This document shows positions 50,972 to 60,059 of a stretch of 64,000 bases of DNA, piece after piece. A model generated the notes under the pieces. It saw only the letters and a list, made by a program, of their open reading frames with translations, was not told where the DNA came from and ran no database searches. Location: positions 310,001-374,000 of the forward strand of contig NZ_JAJNMU010000006.1 of the NCBI RefSeq assembly GCF_022458865.1, read 5' to 3'. This DNA comes from Paenibacillus periandrae. Its GTDB lineage: Bacteria > Bacillota > Bacilli > Paenibacillales > NBRC-103111. A program made the position numbers and the translations under genes. How positions within the stretch are numbered: the stretch's first letter is position 1; the number at the start of each line of letters is the position of its first letter.

Positions 50972-51673
50972 TTAGGATGAGACCGACTCCACCACCGAGC
51001 GGTACACCAAACGGCCGATTGCATTGCCGATTTGCGTTGCTGTCCCGGCATGCCGGTGAACGCCGCCTTGAATGTACTGTGAATCAGAGGCAATTACTAT
51101 AGCATCAGAGGTCGTTCCCGTAGCGATCAGCTTTGTTTCCGGGTCGATAATCGACATATCCTGAAGTGCTGCCGCCTTGGCTTCCGTCGCCGCCATAATG
51201 CCCTCAATCATAGCCGAAGTTGTCAGTGAGCCTTGTATAAACAACAAGATATTGATCGTGCCTGGTCGATAAGATGAATACACCGTCCGCTCTACGCCCG
51301 CCCTGGCCGCATTCCCCACACCGCTGGTTGTACACACGACAAGACCATAATGATCACCGATCTCCTCATGAACGGATGCCCGATGCAGATGAGCCGCTGT
51401 CATCAGACCCACTGTTTTATTTATTGAATAACCAAATTCCAGGATGAGATTTTCCAGACTTTTTTCGGGCATACTACAGTCAAAATCCTTGGAGACGTGT
51501 ACATTTACAAAATGGGATGAGCTTCCCATTCCGCCGCCCCATAAGGCGTTTCCCAGTGTGTTAAGCTCCGATTGTGAATGAACAACCATATGCTGTGCGT
51601 TTAATTGAATCGAAAGCTCAGGCCAGATTGCCGGATGGTACAAGGTCGTCGTTCCTTCAAATGGTTGTGCCAT
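50972..51673 (-). CDS. cbiZ: Adenosylcobinamide amidohydrolase
   Basis: A 233-residue CbiZ family enzyme, which cleaves the aminopropanol arm of (adenosyl)cobinamide to cobyric acid so that salvaged corrinoids can enter cobalamin synthesis. Signatures are LGNALWGGGMG, LMTAAHL, VVCTTSGVGNAARAG and GTINILLFIQGSLT, with GTTSDAIVIAS toward the end. In many bacteria it is fused to, or sits beside, cobalamin uptake genes; here it stands alone. No B12 riboswitch was recognised nearby. Confidence 0.88.
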   Translation of the reverse strand: MAQPFEGTTTLYHPAIWPELSIQLNAQHMVVHSQSELNTLGNALWGGGMGSSSHFVNVHVSKDFDCSMPEKSLENLILEFGYSINKTVGLMTAAHLHRASVHEEIGDHYGLVVCTTSGVGNAARAGVERTVYSSYRPGTINILLFIQGSLTTSAMIEGIMAATEAKAAALQDMSIIDPETKLIATGTTSDAIVIASDSQYIQGGVHRHAGTATQIGNAIGRLVYRSVVESVSS

Positions 51674-51706
51674 AGGGGTTCACTCCGAATCGTAACCAGC
51701 TCTAAT

Positions 51707-52918
51707 TTAAAAGAAATCAGGCAAATAAGTTTGACGACGCGGTATCAATGCTTCCAGTTTCCTTATTGATTCCTCGGAGCCCTGCAGTCGGTTAACGCTG
51801 TGTAAAAACTCAGGACGCTGATAGCCCATGAACATCGCAGAAAGCGTCGAGATATCACATTCCACAGCCAGCTCGTTCAAGTCGGTTTGCCCTTCCTGAA
51901 GCTTCTCCACCTTGGCTGTGCCAAAGGCATCTATCTTGATTGTAAAGCTGCCATCATTCCACTCGGCATGGCGATCCCGGATGTGCAGGGTTAGTTCACT
52001 TTCTCTCATTCCTGTTCCCAACAGATCATCTGCCACCGCAAACGGAAACTGCTCCAGAAAGCTAACGACATCAACAATTCGCGCCATAAAATAAGGCACC
52101 AGCTCCTGCTTGATCCGCGGATTGTCTAATAAAAACGATAGACGATTATCGGATGGCGCCTGCAGCGTAACCTTTTCAATCATCGAATCATGATCTGCTA
52201 TGAACTTCCATAATGCCTGCTCCGCCTCATAATTCAAAGCAATCATCTCATGAATTTTGCAAATGTTATTCTTAACATCATAAAATACATACCCGCCGGG
52301 CACCCCCGCTTCGTCACGATACACGGCAGCTGTTCCTTTTTTGGATGCAAAAATACGCCGCTTCCACCACTGCTCATCCCGATCCAGCGTACCATTGTAA
52401 CGAACTGCATAGCTGCGATAAATCCCATTTAACAAGGGAATTTGATCATCCCCACGCACAATGCTCCCCGTCTGCAGAGGAGGCTTGGGCAGCATAGCTG
52501 TAGGAATCTCATATTTCATATAATCTGTGTACGTTTCCCAACCAAATTTACGATAAAAGGCAAATTGGAACGGATGCAGGAACGATAAGGTTTGTCCTTG
52601 TTCCTTCATAACATGCAATGCGTTATTCAGCAGCCCCGTAACCAGGCCGCCGCGGCGATATTCAGGCCATGTTGCTACTCCAGCAATTCCCCCCATTTCA
52701 AAGCGCTTGCCATGAAGCCATGTATGCAGCTCAAGAATCGACAAACGGGCTGCCAGCTTGCCATCCACATAAGCACCCCATGATTCCTGTTCATTGAAGA
52801 ACGCAAACCGTTCCTCCCGCTGCTGCGGGGTCAGCTCCATCTGAAAAGCGAATTCGGATAAAGCGATGCTATCCGCTGCATGCTCCTTCTGGATTTGACG
52901 AATGTCCAATGTACTCAT
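51707..52918 (-). CDS. Eis-like GNAT acetyltransferase with sterol carrier-like C-terminus
   Basis: A 403-residue protein with two GNAT-like halves and an SCP2-like C-terminal domain. The first half has IAGVATWPEYRRGGLVTGLLNNALHVMKEQG (acetyl-CoA loop) and SFLHPFQFAFYRKFGWE, typical of the Eis family. The C-terminus ends ALIPRRQTYLPDFF, placing a free carboxylate near the active site as in Eis. ATG at 52918 follows GGAGG by eight bases. Eis proteins acetylate amines including some antibiotics; the natural substrate here is unknown. Confidence 0.9.
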   Translation of the reverse strand: MSTLDIRQIQKEHAADSIALSEFAFQMELTPQQREERFAFFNEQESWGAYVDGKLAARLSILELHTWLHGKRFEMGGIAGVATWPEYRRGGLVTGLLNNALHVMKEQGQTLSFLHPFQFAFYRKFGWETYTDYMKYEIPTAMLPKPPLQTGSIVRGDDQIPLLNGIYRSYAVRYNGTLDRDEQWWKRRIFASKKGTAAVYRDEAGVPGGYVFYDVKNNICKIHEMIALNYEAEQALWKFIADHDSMIEKVTLQAPSDNRLSFLLDNPRIKQELVPYFMARIVDVVSFLEQFPFAVADDLLGTGMRESELTLHIRDRHAEWNDGSFTIKIDAFGTAKVEKLQEGQTDLNELAVECDISTLSAMFMGYQRPEFLHSVNRLQGSEESIRKLEALIPRRQTYLPDFF

Positions 52919-52968
52919 CCTTATTTCCTCCCATTCCATAACCTTACATTATATTATACTAGTGAAGT

Positions 52969-53934
52969 CTAGCTTTTTAAACCACCTGCTAGCACGATGG
53001 AGCCTCGAGGTTTTTCACCATTGGCATCCGGCTCAAGCGTAATGGCAACCGTGTCGTAATCCTTCGGTTCAAATGTGAAATATACGACACCTTTACCGTC
53101 TTGAGGGGAGAACGTTCCTGCGCTCACGGGCTGATTATCTTTAATGAGCCAAACCTGAAAGGCCTCCTGCTCCTTCACTTGGGGCAGATCTTCGGCCTGC
53201 ACGATCAAGTGCGTGCCTTTACTATCAATGACAATGGAGGCTAGACCTTTGGATACAATATTTTCTGCTTCCGGATTCAAAGTGACGATTTTATTAACCT
53301 GCATGTCTGCCGCAGGTTTACTGGCAACAGCCAGCTTGCTATTCAGTCCAACCAGCTCGGTTTGCAGTCCGATGACCGTCTCCTGGATAGCAACCAAATC
53401 CGCCTGCAGTCCACCCAGACTGCCTTTAAGTGAATAGGCGTACAGCCCAAGTCCAATTACGGCTGCTGAGAGTCCAAGACTTGCGAGTCTCCAGTAACGA
53501 AGCTTTTGATCTGCTTTTCCTTGGCTGGATATGCGGCTAAGCTCCGTCACTCTCGACACATCGTCCATCGCTTTTTGTTCTTCAGCAGCCTGAGTTGAAC
53601 GGCTTGCCCTTATGGTTTTCAAAGCGGTTCCCGAACCAGACATCGCATCCAGCTCCGAGACAGACCGAATTGCTGCAACCTGAACCGAATTGCTTGCTGC
53701 CGTACTATTTAATACATGATCCAGAACTCGCTCGCGCATCCCTTGCGGCACTTCTATCGGTTCCGAGGCAGTTGGCAATAAGTCAACAACTAGCTGCTGC
53801 TCTATTAATTGATTGCGACATACGGCACAAGTTTTCAGATGCTTCTTGAACTGCGCTGCTTCTTCTTTTGTTAAGCCATTCAACGCGTACAGTTCTACCA
53901 GCTCACACATCAAATCTGTTCGTTGGTTACTCAT
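52969..53934 (-). CDS. RskA-type transmembrane anti-sigma factor
   Basis: A 321-residue membrane protein. The cytosolic N-terminus has a zinc-finger motif (HLKTCAVC) within LYALNGLTKEEAAQFKKHL. One membrane helix (about 155-180, LASLGLSAAVIGLGLYAYSL) leads to a coiled region and an extracellular RskA domain (EAFQVWLIKDNQPVSAGTFS, VAITLEPDANGEKPRGSIVL). ATG at 53934 follows GGAGG by ten bases and overlaps the sigma stop. It should sequester the adjacent ECF sigma factor until proteolysis. Confidence 0.92.
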   Translation of the reverse strand: MSNQRTDLMCELVELYALNGLTKEEAAQFKKHLKTCAVCRNQLIEQQLVVDLLPTASEPIEVPQGMRERVLDHVLNSTAASNSVQVAAIRSVSELDAMSGSGTALKTIRASRSTQAAEEQKAMDDVSRVTELSRISSQGKADQKLRYWRLASLGLSAAVIGLGLYAYSLKGSLGGLQADLVAIQETVIGLQTELVGLNSKLAVASKPAADMQVNKIVTLNPEAENIVSKGLASIVIDSKGTHLIVQAEDLPQVKEQEAFQVWLIKDNQPVSAGTFSPQDGKGVVYFTFEPKDYDTVAITLEPDANGEKPRGSIVLAGGLKS

Positions 53935-54508
53935 TGCCCAATTCCCTCCTTCCCCCATCGGATAGATGCCGCTGAAGCTGCTTCATGGCTAACCGAACAC
54001 GACTTTTAACAGTCCCCAAAGGGATGGCGTGCATGTCCGATACTTCCTGATGCGTGTATCCCTGATAGTAAATCCATTCAACTACTTTTTTCTGATCCTC
54101 ATTCAAATCATCCAAAGCGGCCTTTACCTGCTCACCGACCCACTTCTTTTCCACATTCAGTTCTGTATTCATCCGTTCATCCGCAATAAACTCCAGCTGA
54201 TCAGGCTCAGCCATAGCTTGCGGTGTACGGCTTCTTTTTTTCCTCAGCAGATCAATCGTAATATTACGTGTCAACGTGAACATCCAGCTCGTCAGCTTGC
54301 CTTGTGCACCATCAAAGCGTTCGGCTGTGTGCCAGATCCGAAGAAACAACTCCTGTACGATTTCCTCGGACATCATAGCATCTCTTACCATTCGATAGGC
54401 GAACGAATAGATTGGTTTTTCATAATGATCATAAAGCTGCTTTAAAGCCTCTTCATCTTTAGCTGCAATTCGCTTCATCAGCTCTTGGTCGGGCAATAAA
54501 CCGTTCAT
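53927..54508 (-). CDS. ECF RNA polymerase sigma factor (SigK-like)
   Basis: A 193-residue sigma factor with region 2 (EALKQLYDHYEKPIYSFAYRM, MMSEEIVQELFLRIWHTAERFD, LTSWMFTLTRNITIDLLRKKR) and region 4 (LNEDQKKVVEWIYYQGYTHQEVSDM, PLGTVKSRVRLAMKQL). It pairs with the RskA-type anti-sigma gene, overlapping it by eight bases. The combination resembles SigK/RskA of actinobacteria and related pairs in Paenibacillus. The regulon is unknown. Confidence 0.93.
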   Translation of the reverse strand: MNGLLPDQELMKRIAAKDEEALKQLYDHYEKPIYSFAYRMVRDAMMSEEIVQELFLRIWHTAERFDGAQGKLTSWMFTLTRNITIDLLRKKRSRTPQAMAEPDQLEFIADERMNTELNVEKKWVGEQVKAALDDLNEDQKKVVEWIYYQGYTHQEVSDMHAIPLGTVKSRVRLAMKQLQRHLSDGGRRELGNE

Positions 54509-54864
54509 GAAGGATCTCCTTTCAGGTGACTGTCCCTCTTATACTTCTATTCGCAAATGAACTCTCTCTGGATTCACATGACCAAATTTTTCTGCAAGCA
54601 GAAGAAATCCCCATGAGCCTTAGCAGGTATGATGCAACAGGTATAAGGAAAAATCGACGATGTTCTCTCTCGTGCCATTGTAACCCAGTTGCAGGATGAA
54701 TTCCATGAGATGTCAGCTATAATTAAAGTCATCCTACGCAAAAAGGGTGCTTTCCGTATTTCGAAAGTCACCTGATGCGTTCCGTTTGAATCCAGTTCGA
54801 GACCATCGTAACCGGCAAGAGAAATACCATGGACACCACTGACAATGAAAAATTAAATTATCAT
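54509..54864. other. Intergenic region upstream of the SigK-like gene
   Basis: About 356 bp between helD's stop and the sigma gene. An open frame at 54574-54771 has no ribosome site and no family match. The region should hold the sigma operon promoter, but I could not fix -35/-10 elements. Confidence 0.45.
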
Positions 54865-57219
54865 CTAATTGTTCGTGATCATATAAGTATCATCTGCCTG
54901 CGAAGTAATAAACGGGCTCGGCTGGCCTAAGGAATATATATACAGCAGATGCATCGCACGGGTACATGCCGTGTAGAACAGCTTGCGCTCATTCTCACGA
55001 CTGTAACGCTCACGAGAGCCATTATAAATAATGACGGCATCGAACTCCACGCCCTTGGCTAAATAAGAAGGAATAATGAGCACTCCTTTTTCAAAAGACG
55101 GCGTTTGCTTCGTAATCAGACGCAGCGGCAGCTGTTCACTCAGTGCTTCATACACTTCAGCACTCTCATTCGCTGTTTTGCAAATTACAGCTATCGATTC
55201 ATATTGGTCTGCAATTAGCGCCTGCAAATCAGCTTTCATCTGGCTATGCAGCTGTTCCAGCTCCGAAGCCACAATAACCTTCGGTTTCTCTCCGCTGCGA
55301 TTAAACGGCACGATTTGTTCACCGCCGGGCACCATCCCTCTTGTGAACTCAACAATTTCACGGGTGGAACGGTAGCTGCGCATTAATCGAATCAATTCGG
55401 TTTGTTCAGCACCATAAAGCTTGGCAATCGGGTCATGCTCACCCAAGGAAGAAGCATGGGCATAAATCCCCTGATTCACATCACCTAAAGCGGTCATACG
55501 ACAGCGAGGGAACAATCGTTTGAGAAAATGAAGCTGGAACGGCGAATAGTCCTGAGCTTCATCGATAATGACATGCCGGATGCTCGTATTCGTCTGAAAG
55601 CCCTGAACAAGCTCCAGCAAATACAGATATGGTGTTACATCCTCATAAGCAAGCTCTGACTGCTCCAGCCGCTGAATCGTCTGACGACTGATTTCAGGCC
55701 AATACTCCGGTACACCGGCTTCTCCCGACAAGCTCGCCAGCAGTCCTTCCTTATCAAATAACTGGCGATACAGCGCTCGTACATTCACAAAGCGCAGCTG
55801 CTTAACGCGTCGCCGCAGCGGCTTTAACCGCTCGTGGACAACCATGCGGGCCAGATAGCCTTTTTCCACATCAAAGTCATCGAACGTCGTGCCTTTGTCC
55901 TTCTGAATACGCTGCTGCTCTTTATAGGCGCGCCGGTAATCATCGACATCGAGCAGTTCAATCTCTTCTTCCACCCAAGGCATACTCCGCTCCAGCTTTT
56001 CAAAGGCACTGATTTCCTTCAGCAGCCAATCGCGCAGCAGCACTACCCGGTTAGCCAGTCGAATGGAGGAATCTAAGCTGTAAAATCGTTCCTTGATCCG
56101 GCGCGAGGACACAACCTCACGACCTTTAAAACGAATGGAAATAAAATTCATCCCCTGCTTCTCCAGCCAGGCTTTATACGCATCCATGACCATCAAATAG
56201 TCCACGGACGACTTGTAGCGGATACCGCTGTTTCGGGCCGCATACTCTACATCCTCAGGCGCGCTTAATACGTATTCGATTTGGATAAAAGGATCCTCGA
56301 GCTGAAAGTCGCGGCCGATTCGGCTTTCCAAATATTGCTGGAATGTCGTTTGCAGCATATTTTCCTCGCCAAGCTCCGGTAACACCGTCGATACGTAGCT
56401 GTTGAACATCGGGTTCGGTGAGAACAGCAGCATCTGATCAGCCTGAAGCGTTTCGCGATTTTTGTATAACAGGTAAGCCACACGCTGAAGCGCCGATGAC
56501 GTTTTGCCGCTGCCTGCTGCGCCCTGGACAATCAGCATGCGGCTGCGGTCATTACGGATGATCTGATTCTGCTCCTTTTGGATCGTGGCGACAATGCTCT
56601 TCATTTGCGCATCCGAGCTGCGGCTCAGCACCTGCTGAAGCAGCTCATCACCAATTGTAACACCGGTATCGAACATCAGCCGAATATCGCCTTCACGTAT
56701 TACATACTGCCTTTTGAGCAGCATCTCTCCTTCAATGGAGCCTCCGGGAGTTTCATAGGCGGACGGGCCCGGCGGGTAATCGTAATAAAGGCTGGACACA
56801 GGCGCACGCCAATCATAGACGAGAAAGGTATCGTCCCGCTCGTCCATGAAGGACGCAATACCGAGATAGATCATCTCTGTTTGTTGCGTGCCCGTTTCCT
56901 TGAAATCAATTCGGCCAAAGTACGGCGACTTGACCATACGATTCAGCTTTTTCAGCGCAGAATAAGCCAGACGGTGGGTACGTTCCCGTTCTGACAGCAT
57001 CTCGACCTGCTGCTTAAGGTTGGATAAGGTCTCGGCTGCATCCTCGGCTGTACCCATATTGACTGTGACATCATCCCAGAAATGAGCACGAATATCTACA
57101 ACCTCGCCTCTAACCTCACCGACCTCTCCTTCCAGCTGCTTGATTTGCTGTCCCATCAAGCCAACAACGTTATTAACGCGCTGCTGCTCCTCATTCCATT
57201 GCTGTTCTGTCATGCTCAT
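54865..57219 (-). CDS. helD: RNA polymerase recycling ATPase HelD
   Basis: A 784-residue UvrD/Rep-like helicase-fold protein. The N-terminal coiled coil (about 5-90) is the arm that enters the polymerase secondary channel. The Walker A motif is GAAGSGKTS at about 233-241, Walker B HVIIDEAQDYSPFQL, and later motifs include GDVNQGIYAH and CTRAMHLLYIY. HelD removes stalled RNA polymerase from DNA or nucleic acid scaffolds. Length is typical. ATG or the second Met could start it. It is transcribed alone and divergent from the MFS gene. Confidence 0.93.
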   Translation of the reverse strand: MSMTEQQWNEEQQRVNNVVGLMGQQIKQLEGEVGEVRGEVVDIRAHFWDDVTVNMGTAEDAAETLSNLKQQVEMLSERERTHRLAYSALKKLNRMVKSPYFGRIDFKETGTQQTEMIYLGIASFMDERDDTFLVYDWRAPVSSLYYDYPPGPSAYETPGGSIEGEMLLKRQYVIREGDIRLMFDTGVTIGDELLQQVLSRSSDAQMKSIVATIQKEQNQIIRNDRSRMLIVQGAAGSGKTSSALQRVAYLLYKNRETLQADQMLLFSPNPMFNSYVSTVLPELGEENMLQTTFQQYLESRIGRDFQLEDPFIQIEYVLSAPEDVEYAARNSGIRYKSSVDYLMVMDAYKAWLEKQGMNFISIRFKGREVVSSRRIKERFYSLDSSIRLANRVVLLRDWLLKEISAFEKLERSMPWVEEEIELLDVDDYRRAYKEQQRIQKDKGTTFDDFDVEKGYLARMVVHERLKPLRRRVKQLRFVNVRALYRQLFDKEGLLASLSGEAGVPEYWPEISRQTIQRLEQSELAYEDVTPYLYLLELVQGFQTNTSIRHVIIDEAQDYSPFQLHFLKRLFPRCRMTALGDVNQGIYAHASSLGEHDPIAKLYGAEQTELIRLMRSYRSTREIVEFTRGMVPGGEQIVPFNRSGEKPKVIVASELEQLHSQMKADLQALIADQYESIAVICKTANESAEVYEALSEQLPLRLITKQTPSFEKGVLIIPSYLAKGVEFDAVIIYNGSRERYSRENERKLFYTACTRAMHLLYIYSLGQPSPFITSQADDTYMITNN

Positions 57220-57274
57220 TCAAGCCGCCCTCTTTCAAAAATAGTGAGTTAGGTAAGGTTATTCAGAAATATCA

Positions 57275-57304
57275 TTGACAATACATGATTATTAATGTTA
57301 TACT
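57275..57304 (+). promoter_or_regulatory. Probable promoter of the MFS exporter gene
   Basis: TTGACA (57275-57280) and TATACT (57299-57304), 18-base spacing, about 290 bp upstream of the MFS start, giving a long leader. Confidence 0.55.
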
Positions 57305-57368
57305 TAGATAAAGATATTCATGTTCGGATTATTCTTATTTCAGACTATTTCTTATTTTAACATTTAAT

Positions 57369-57392
57369 GCCTCCAGAATCAATATAGGAGGC
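57369..57392 (+). promoter_or_regulatory. Leader hairpin of the MFS transcript
   Basis: GCCTCC (57369-57374) pairs with GGAGGC (57387-57392), then TGTTTGTCATTTCT. The right arm is also a perfect ribosome-site-like GGAGG, so the stem would hide it. It may be a weak attenuator or a control on a leader peptide; no convincing leader frame was found. Confidence 0.35.
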
Positions 57393-57474
57393 TGTTTGTC
57401 ATTTCTGTCTATATGCATATAACCGAATCTATGTAATGTTGAGCTTGGAAGGTCATTTCTATCCCCATGCACGA

Positions 57475-57515
57475 CAAAAAAAGGCTTCGCTTCCTATTGG
57501 GATTGCGAAGTCTTT
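57475..57515 (-). terminator. Terminator-like hairpin in the MFS leader, minus-strand T-tract
   Basis: AAAGGCTTCGC pairs with GCGAAGTCTTT (57505-57515). The minus-strand side runs into TTTTTTT, the stronger direction, yet no minus-strand gene ends here. On the plus strand it would be a weak leader terminator for the MFS gene. Confidence 0.55.
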
Positions 57516-57592
57516 AGTGACGCTTATACTCACTAACGTTTCTATCATTCTCCTTAGCCCGTATGATTCCTAATAAAGGCAGGTATTTAATC

Positions 57593-58759
57593 ATGTCCCT
57601 TCGGATTGTCATCCTTATCGCACTCAGCTTTCAAATCATGCTGTTCAGTACTAGGCCCATCATGTCCCTGTACGCCTTGCAGTTGGGAGCCAGCACCTGG
57701 GAGATTGGCATGCTGACAGCAGCGTTCGCTTTTTTTCCATTCGTATTGGCCATTCATATCGGAAAAATTACCGACTTCATTGGAGATCGTCTCCCTGTCA
57801 TATTTGGCATGACCGGTTTGACTGTCGGTGTTGCATTACCTTTCTTGTTTCCTCACCTTTGGTCGCTTTATATATCTCAGGCTATTATCGGGGTATCACA
57901 AATTTTTGGCGTCATTTCTCTGCAAAATGTAATCGGGAACATATCTACCAAAGAGAACCGCGATCATCATTTCGGTTTGTACAGCACAGCTATCGCCTCA
58001 GGCGGCCTGATCGGTCCTGTTCTGGGTGGATATTTGGCCGAGCTGGTATCCTATCCTTTCGCTTACTTCGTTGCGGCCTGCATCGGGGTTTTGCCTATTT
58101 GCTTATCTTTCCTGATACCTAATTCAGACCGTAAGAAAAAAACCAGTACAGCGAAAACAGGCTCCTCTTTTCAATTACTCAAAACTCCCCTACTGCGTAA
58201 AGCACTCGCTTCCAGTGCACTCGTACTGTATTCAAGAGATATATTTGTTGCCTACTTTCCATTGTTCGCCAGTCAAATGGGCTTATCAGCTACTGAAATT
58301 GGCTGGATTATTACGATACAAGGATTAACCATGGTTATCGTTCGCTTTTCGCTAACCCGATTGAGCGGCAAGTTTGGACGTGGTCGTGTGCTGCTCGGCT
58401 CTATATTGATCGCAGGATTGTCCTTCCTGTTAGTACCCTTATCCAGTAATGCACTCTTGTTTGGGGTGCTCAGCGCCTTTATGGGAGCCGGACTCGGATG
58501 CGGGCAGCCTCTATCCATGACGACCACCTATAATGCTTCGCCAAAGGATCGAACCGGAGAGGTGCTGGGTCTGCGTCTTGCCATTAACCGCCTGTCGCAG
58601 CTGGTAGCACCCATGATGTTCGGGCTGCTCGGTACATGGGCAGGTGTCGTTTCCGTCTTTTACGTCAGCGGTGCTTTTCTGATCGGCGGTGCTTTTTTGA
58701 CCAAGCAGACTACAGAGGAAGACTTTGAAGAGCAGAAACCAGCAAGCCCGCGAGCCTGA
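57593..58759 (+). CDS. MFS transporter, drug-efflux type
   Basis: A major facilitator with 12 predicted helices, about 388 residues from ATG 57593. Family loop motifs include GKITDFIGDRLPVIFGM between helices 2 and 3 and LSGKFGRGRVLLGS in the second half. The N-terminus RIVILIALSFQIMLFSTRPIMSLYALQLG fits exporters of the YfnC/multidrug class. AAAGGCAGG lies nine bases before the ATG; another Met ten codons earlier (57563) has no ribosome site. Substrate unknown. Confidence 0.88.
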   Translation: MSLRIVILIALSFQIMLFSTRPIMSLYALQLGASTWEIGMLTAAFAFFPFVLAIHIGKITDFIGDRLPVIFGMTGLTVGVALPFLFPHLWSLYISQAIIGVSQIFGVISLQNVIGNISTKENRDHHFGLYSTAIASGGLIGPVLGGYLAELVSYPFAYFVAACIGVLPICLSFLIPNSDRKKKTSTAKTGSSFQLLKTPLLRKALASSALVLYSRDIFVAYFPLFASQMGLSATEIGWIITIQGLTMVIVRFSLTRLSGKFGRGRVLLGSILIAGLSFLLVPLSSNALLFGVLSAFMGAGLGCGQPLSMTTTYNASPKDRTGEVLGLRLAINRLSQLVAPMMFGLLGTWAGVVSVFYVSGAFLIGGAFLTKQTTEEDFEEQKPASPRA

Positions 58760-58799
58760 GCAAACCACCAATGATTTCATTTGTACAGCAAACTCTTAC

Positions 58800-60059
58800 T
58801 TATATACGAGTTTCGTTAAGTAAAAGCACCTTAACAAGCTCTTCCCGTTCGGCTCCACGCCCGCCTGCAGGTATATGAATCAGACAGTCGGCGTCCTTGA
58901 TTGATCTCATAATACTCGATTTATCCTTGCCGGCAGGTTCGACACATACCCGACCTTCCAGCAGCTTCATCGTACCTCGTACATATCGTGGATAGGCGGA
59001 GCCTTTGGCATAGTCGGCCTGCAAGTACCCTTTTGTCTCCACATGCTTCCGTTCTTCGCACCCAAGAATTCCTTTTAAGTAAGGACGGACGAACAATTCA
59101 AAGCCTACAAAGCTGGCACCGGGATTACCCGATAAAGCGAACAGCAGCTTACCTCTCCAGAATCCGACTGAGGTAGGGCTCCCCGGTCGCATGGCTATTT
59201 TGTTAAAGAGCAGCTGACCATCCCAACGCTCGAATACATCTACCAGGACGTCCTTATCTCCTACGGATACGCCACCTGTCGTGATAATCAGATCCACATC
59301 CTCCAATGCGTCCAGCAGTGACCTTTCCACCTCTGCCGGCTCATCTGGTAAAACACTCATTATGACGGGTTCCCCGCCAGCCTCCGTCACCTGGGCAGCC
59401 AGCATATAGCTGTTGCTATTGCGAATTTTGCCCGGCTCCAGCTGCTTCCCTACCTCCAGCAGCTCCGAGCCAGTAGAAAATATCGCAACGCGCGGCTTAC
59501 GAAACACGCGTACCCGATCAAACCCAAAGGTTGCCAGCACTGCAGCATCACCCGAACGAATAATTCTGCCCGGCTGCAGCAATATCTCACCCGGCACTAC
59601 CTCTTGTCCAATCGGAGTTATATTGTCACCTTCAGCCATTTGCTTGCGAATATATACCATCTGGTCAGCAAGTGTATCCGTCATTTCCATCATAATGACC
59701 GCATCGGCACCTTCTGGCACAACCGCGCCTGTCATGATTCGCGCAGCTTGTCCTTGCCCTACGGGAAGAGCTGGCATCGTTCCGCAAGGGATCATTTCGG
59801 TAACAGCTAATTTAACGGGCCGGCCCGGTGCCGATCCAATACTATCCGCCGCGCGCAGCGCATAGCCATCTACACCTGAGCGGCGAAAATGCGGAACCGG
59901 ATGGTTGGCCGTCACCGTAACGGCTAACCGCCGTCCAAAACTCTCGGCAAGCCCTACTTCCTCCGTCTCCTGCAGACGCACGTAATGGAGGACCGCTTGC
60001 TGCGCATCCTCCACCTGGACTAGCATTCGCTGAAATCGATATCCGGTCACCGTGTCCAT
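58800..60059 (-). CDS. moeA: Molybdopterin molybdenumtransferase
   Basis: A 419-residue enzyme that inserts molybdate into adenylated molybdopterin. Conserved stretches are GVDGYALRAADS, RIMTGAVVPEGADAVIMME, ITTGGVSVGDKDVLVD and MRPGSPTSVGFWRGKLLFALSGNPGASFVGF. The start codon overlaps the moaA stop (TAATG), so it is coupled. Length and domain order are typical of MoeA. Confidence 0.95.
   Translation of the reverse strand: MDTVTGYRFQRMLVQVEDAQQAVLHYVRLQETEEVGLAESFGRRLAVTVTANHPVPHFRRSGVDGYALRAADSIGSAPGRPVKLAVTEMIPCGTMPALPVGQGQAARIMTGAVVPEGADAVIMMEMTDTLADQMVYIRKQMAEGDNITPIGQEVVPGEILLQPGRIIRSGDAAVLATFGFDRVRVFRKPRVAIFSTGSELLEVGKQLEPGKIRNSNSYMLAAQVTEAGGEPVIMSVLPDEPAEVERSLLDALEDVDLIITTGGVSVGDKDVLVDVFERWDGQLLFNKIAMRPGSPTSVGFWRGKLLFALSGNPGASFVGFELFVRPYLKGILGCEERKHVETKGYLQADYAKGSAYPRYVRGTMKLLEGRVCVEPAGKDKSSIMRSIKDADCLIHIPAGGRGAEREELVKVLLLNETRI

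Noticed and set aside
50632..50975. Two plus-strand frames of about 111 codons upstream of the lia operon
   Set aside because: They overlap liaI in antisense and the lia promoter region, in competing frames with no motif.
54574..54771. 65-codon minus-strand frame upstream of the SigK-like gene
   Set aside because: No ribosome site, no recognisable product; lies in the probable promoter region.
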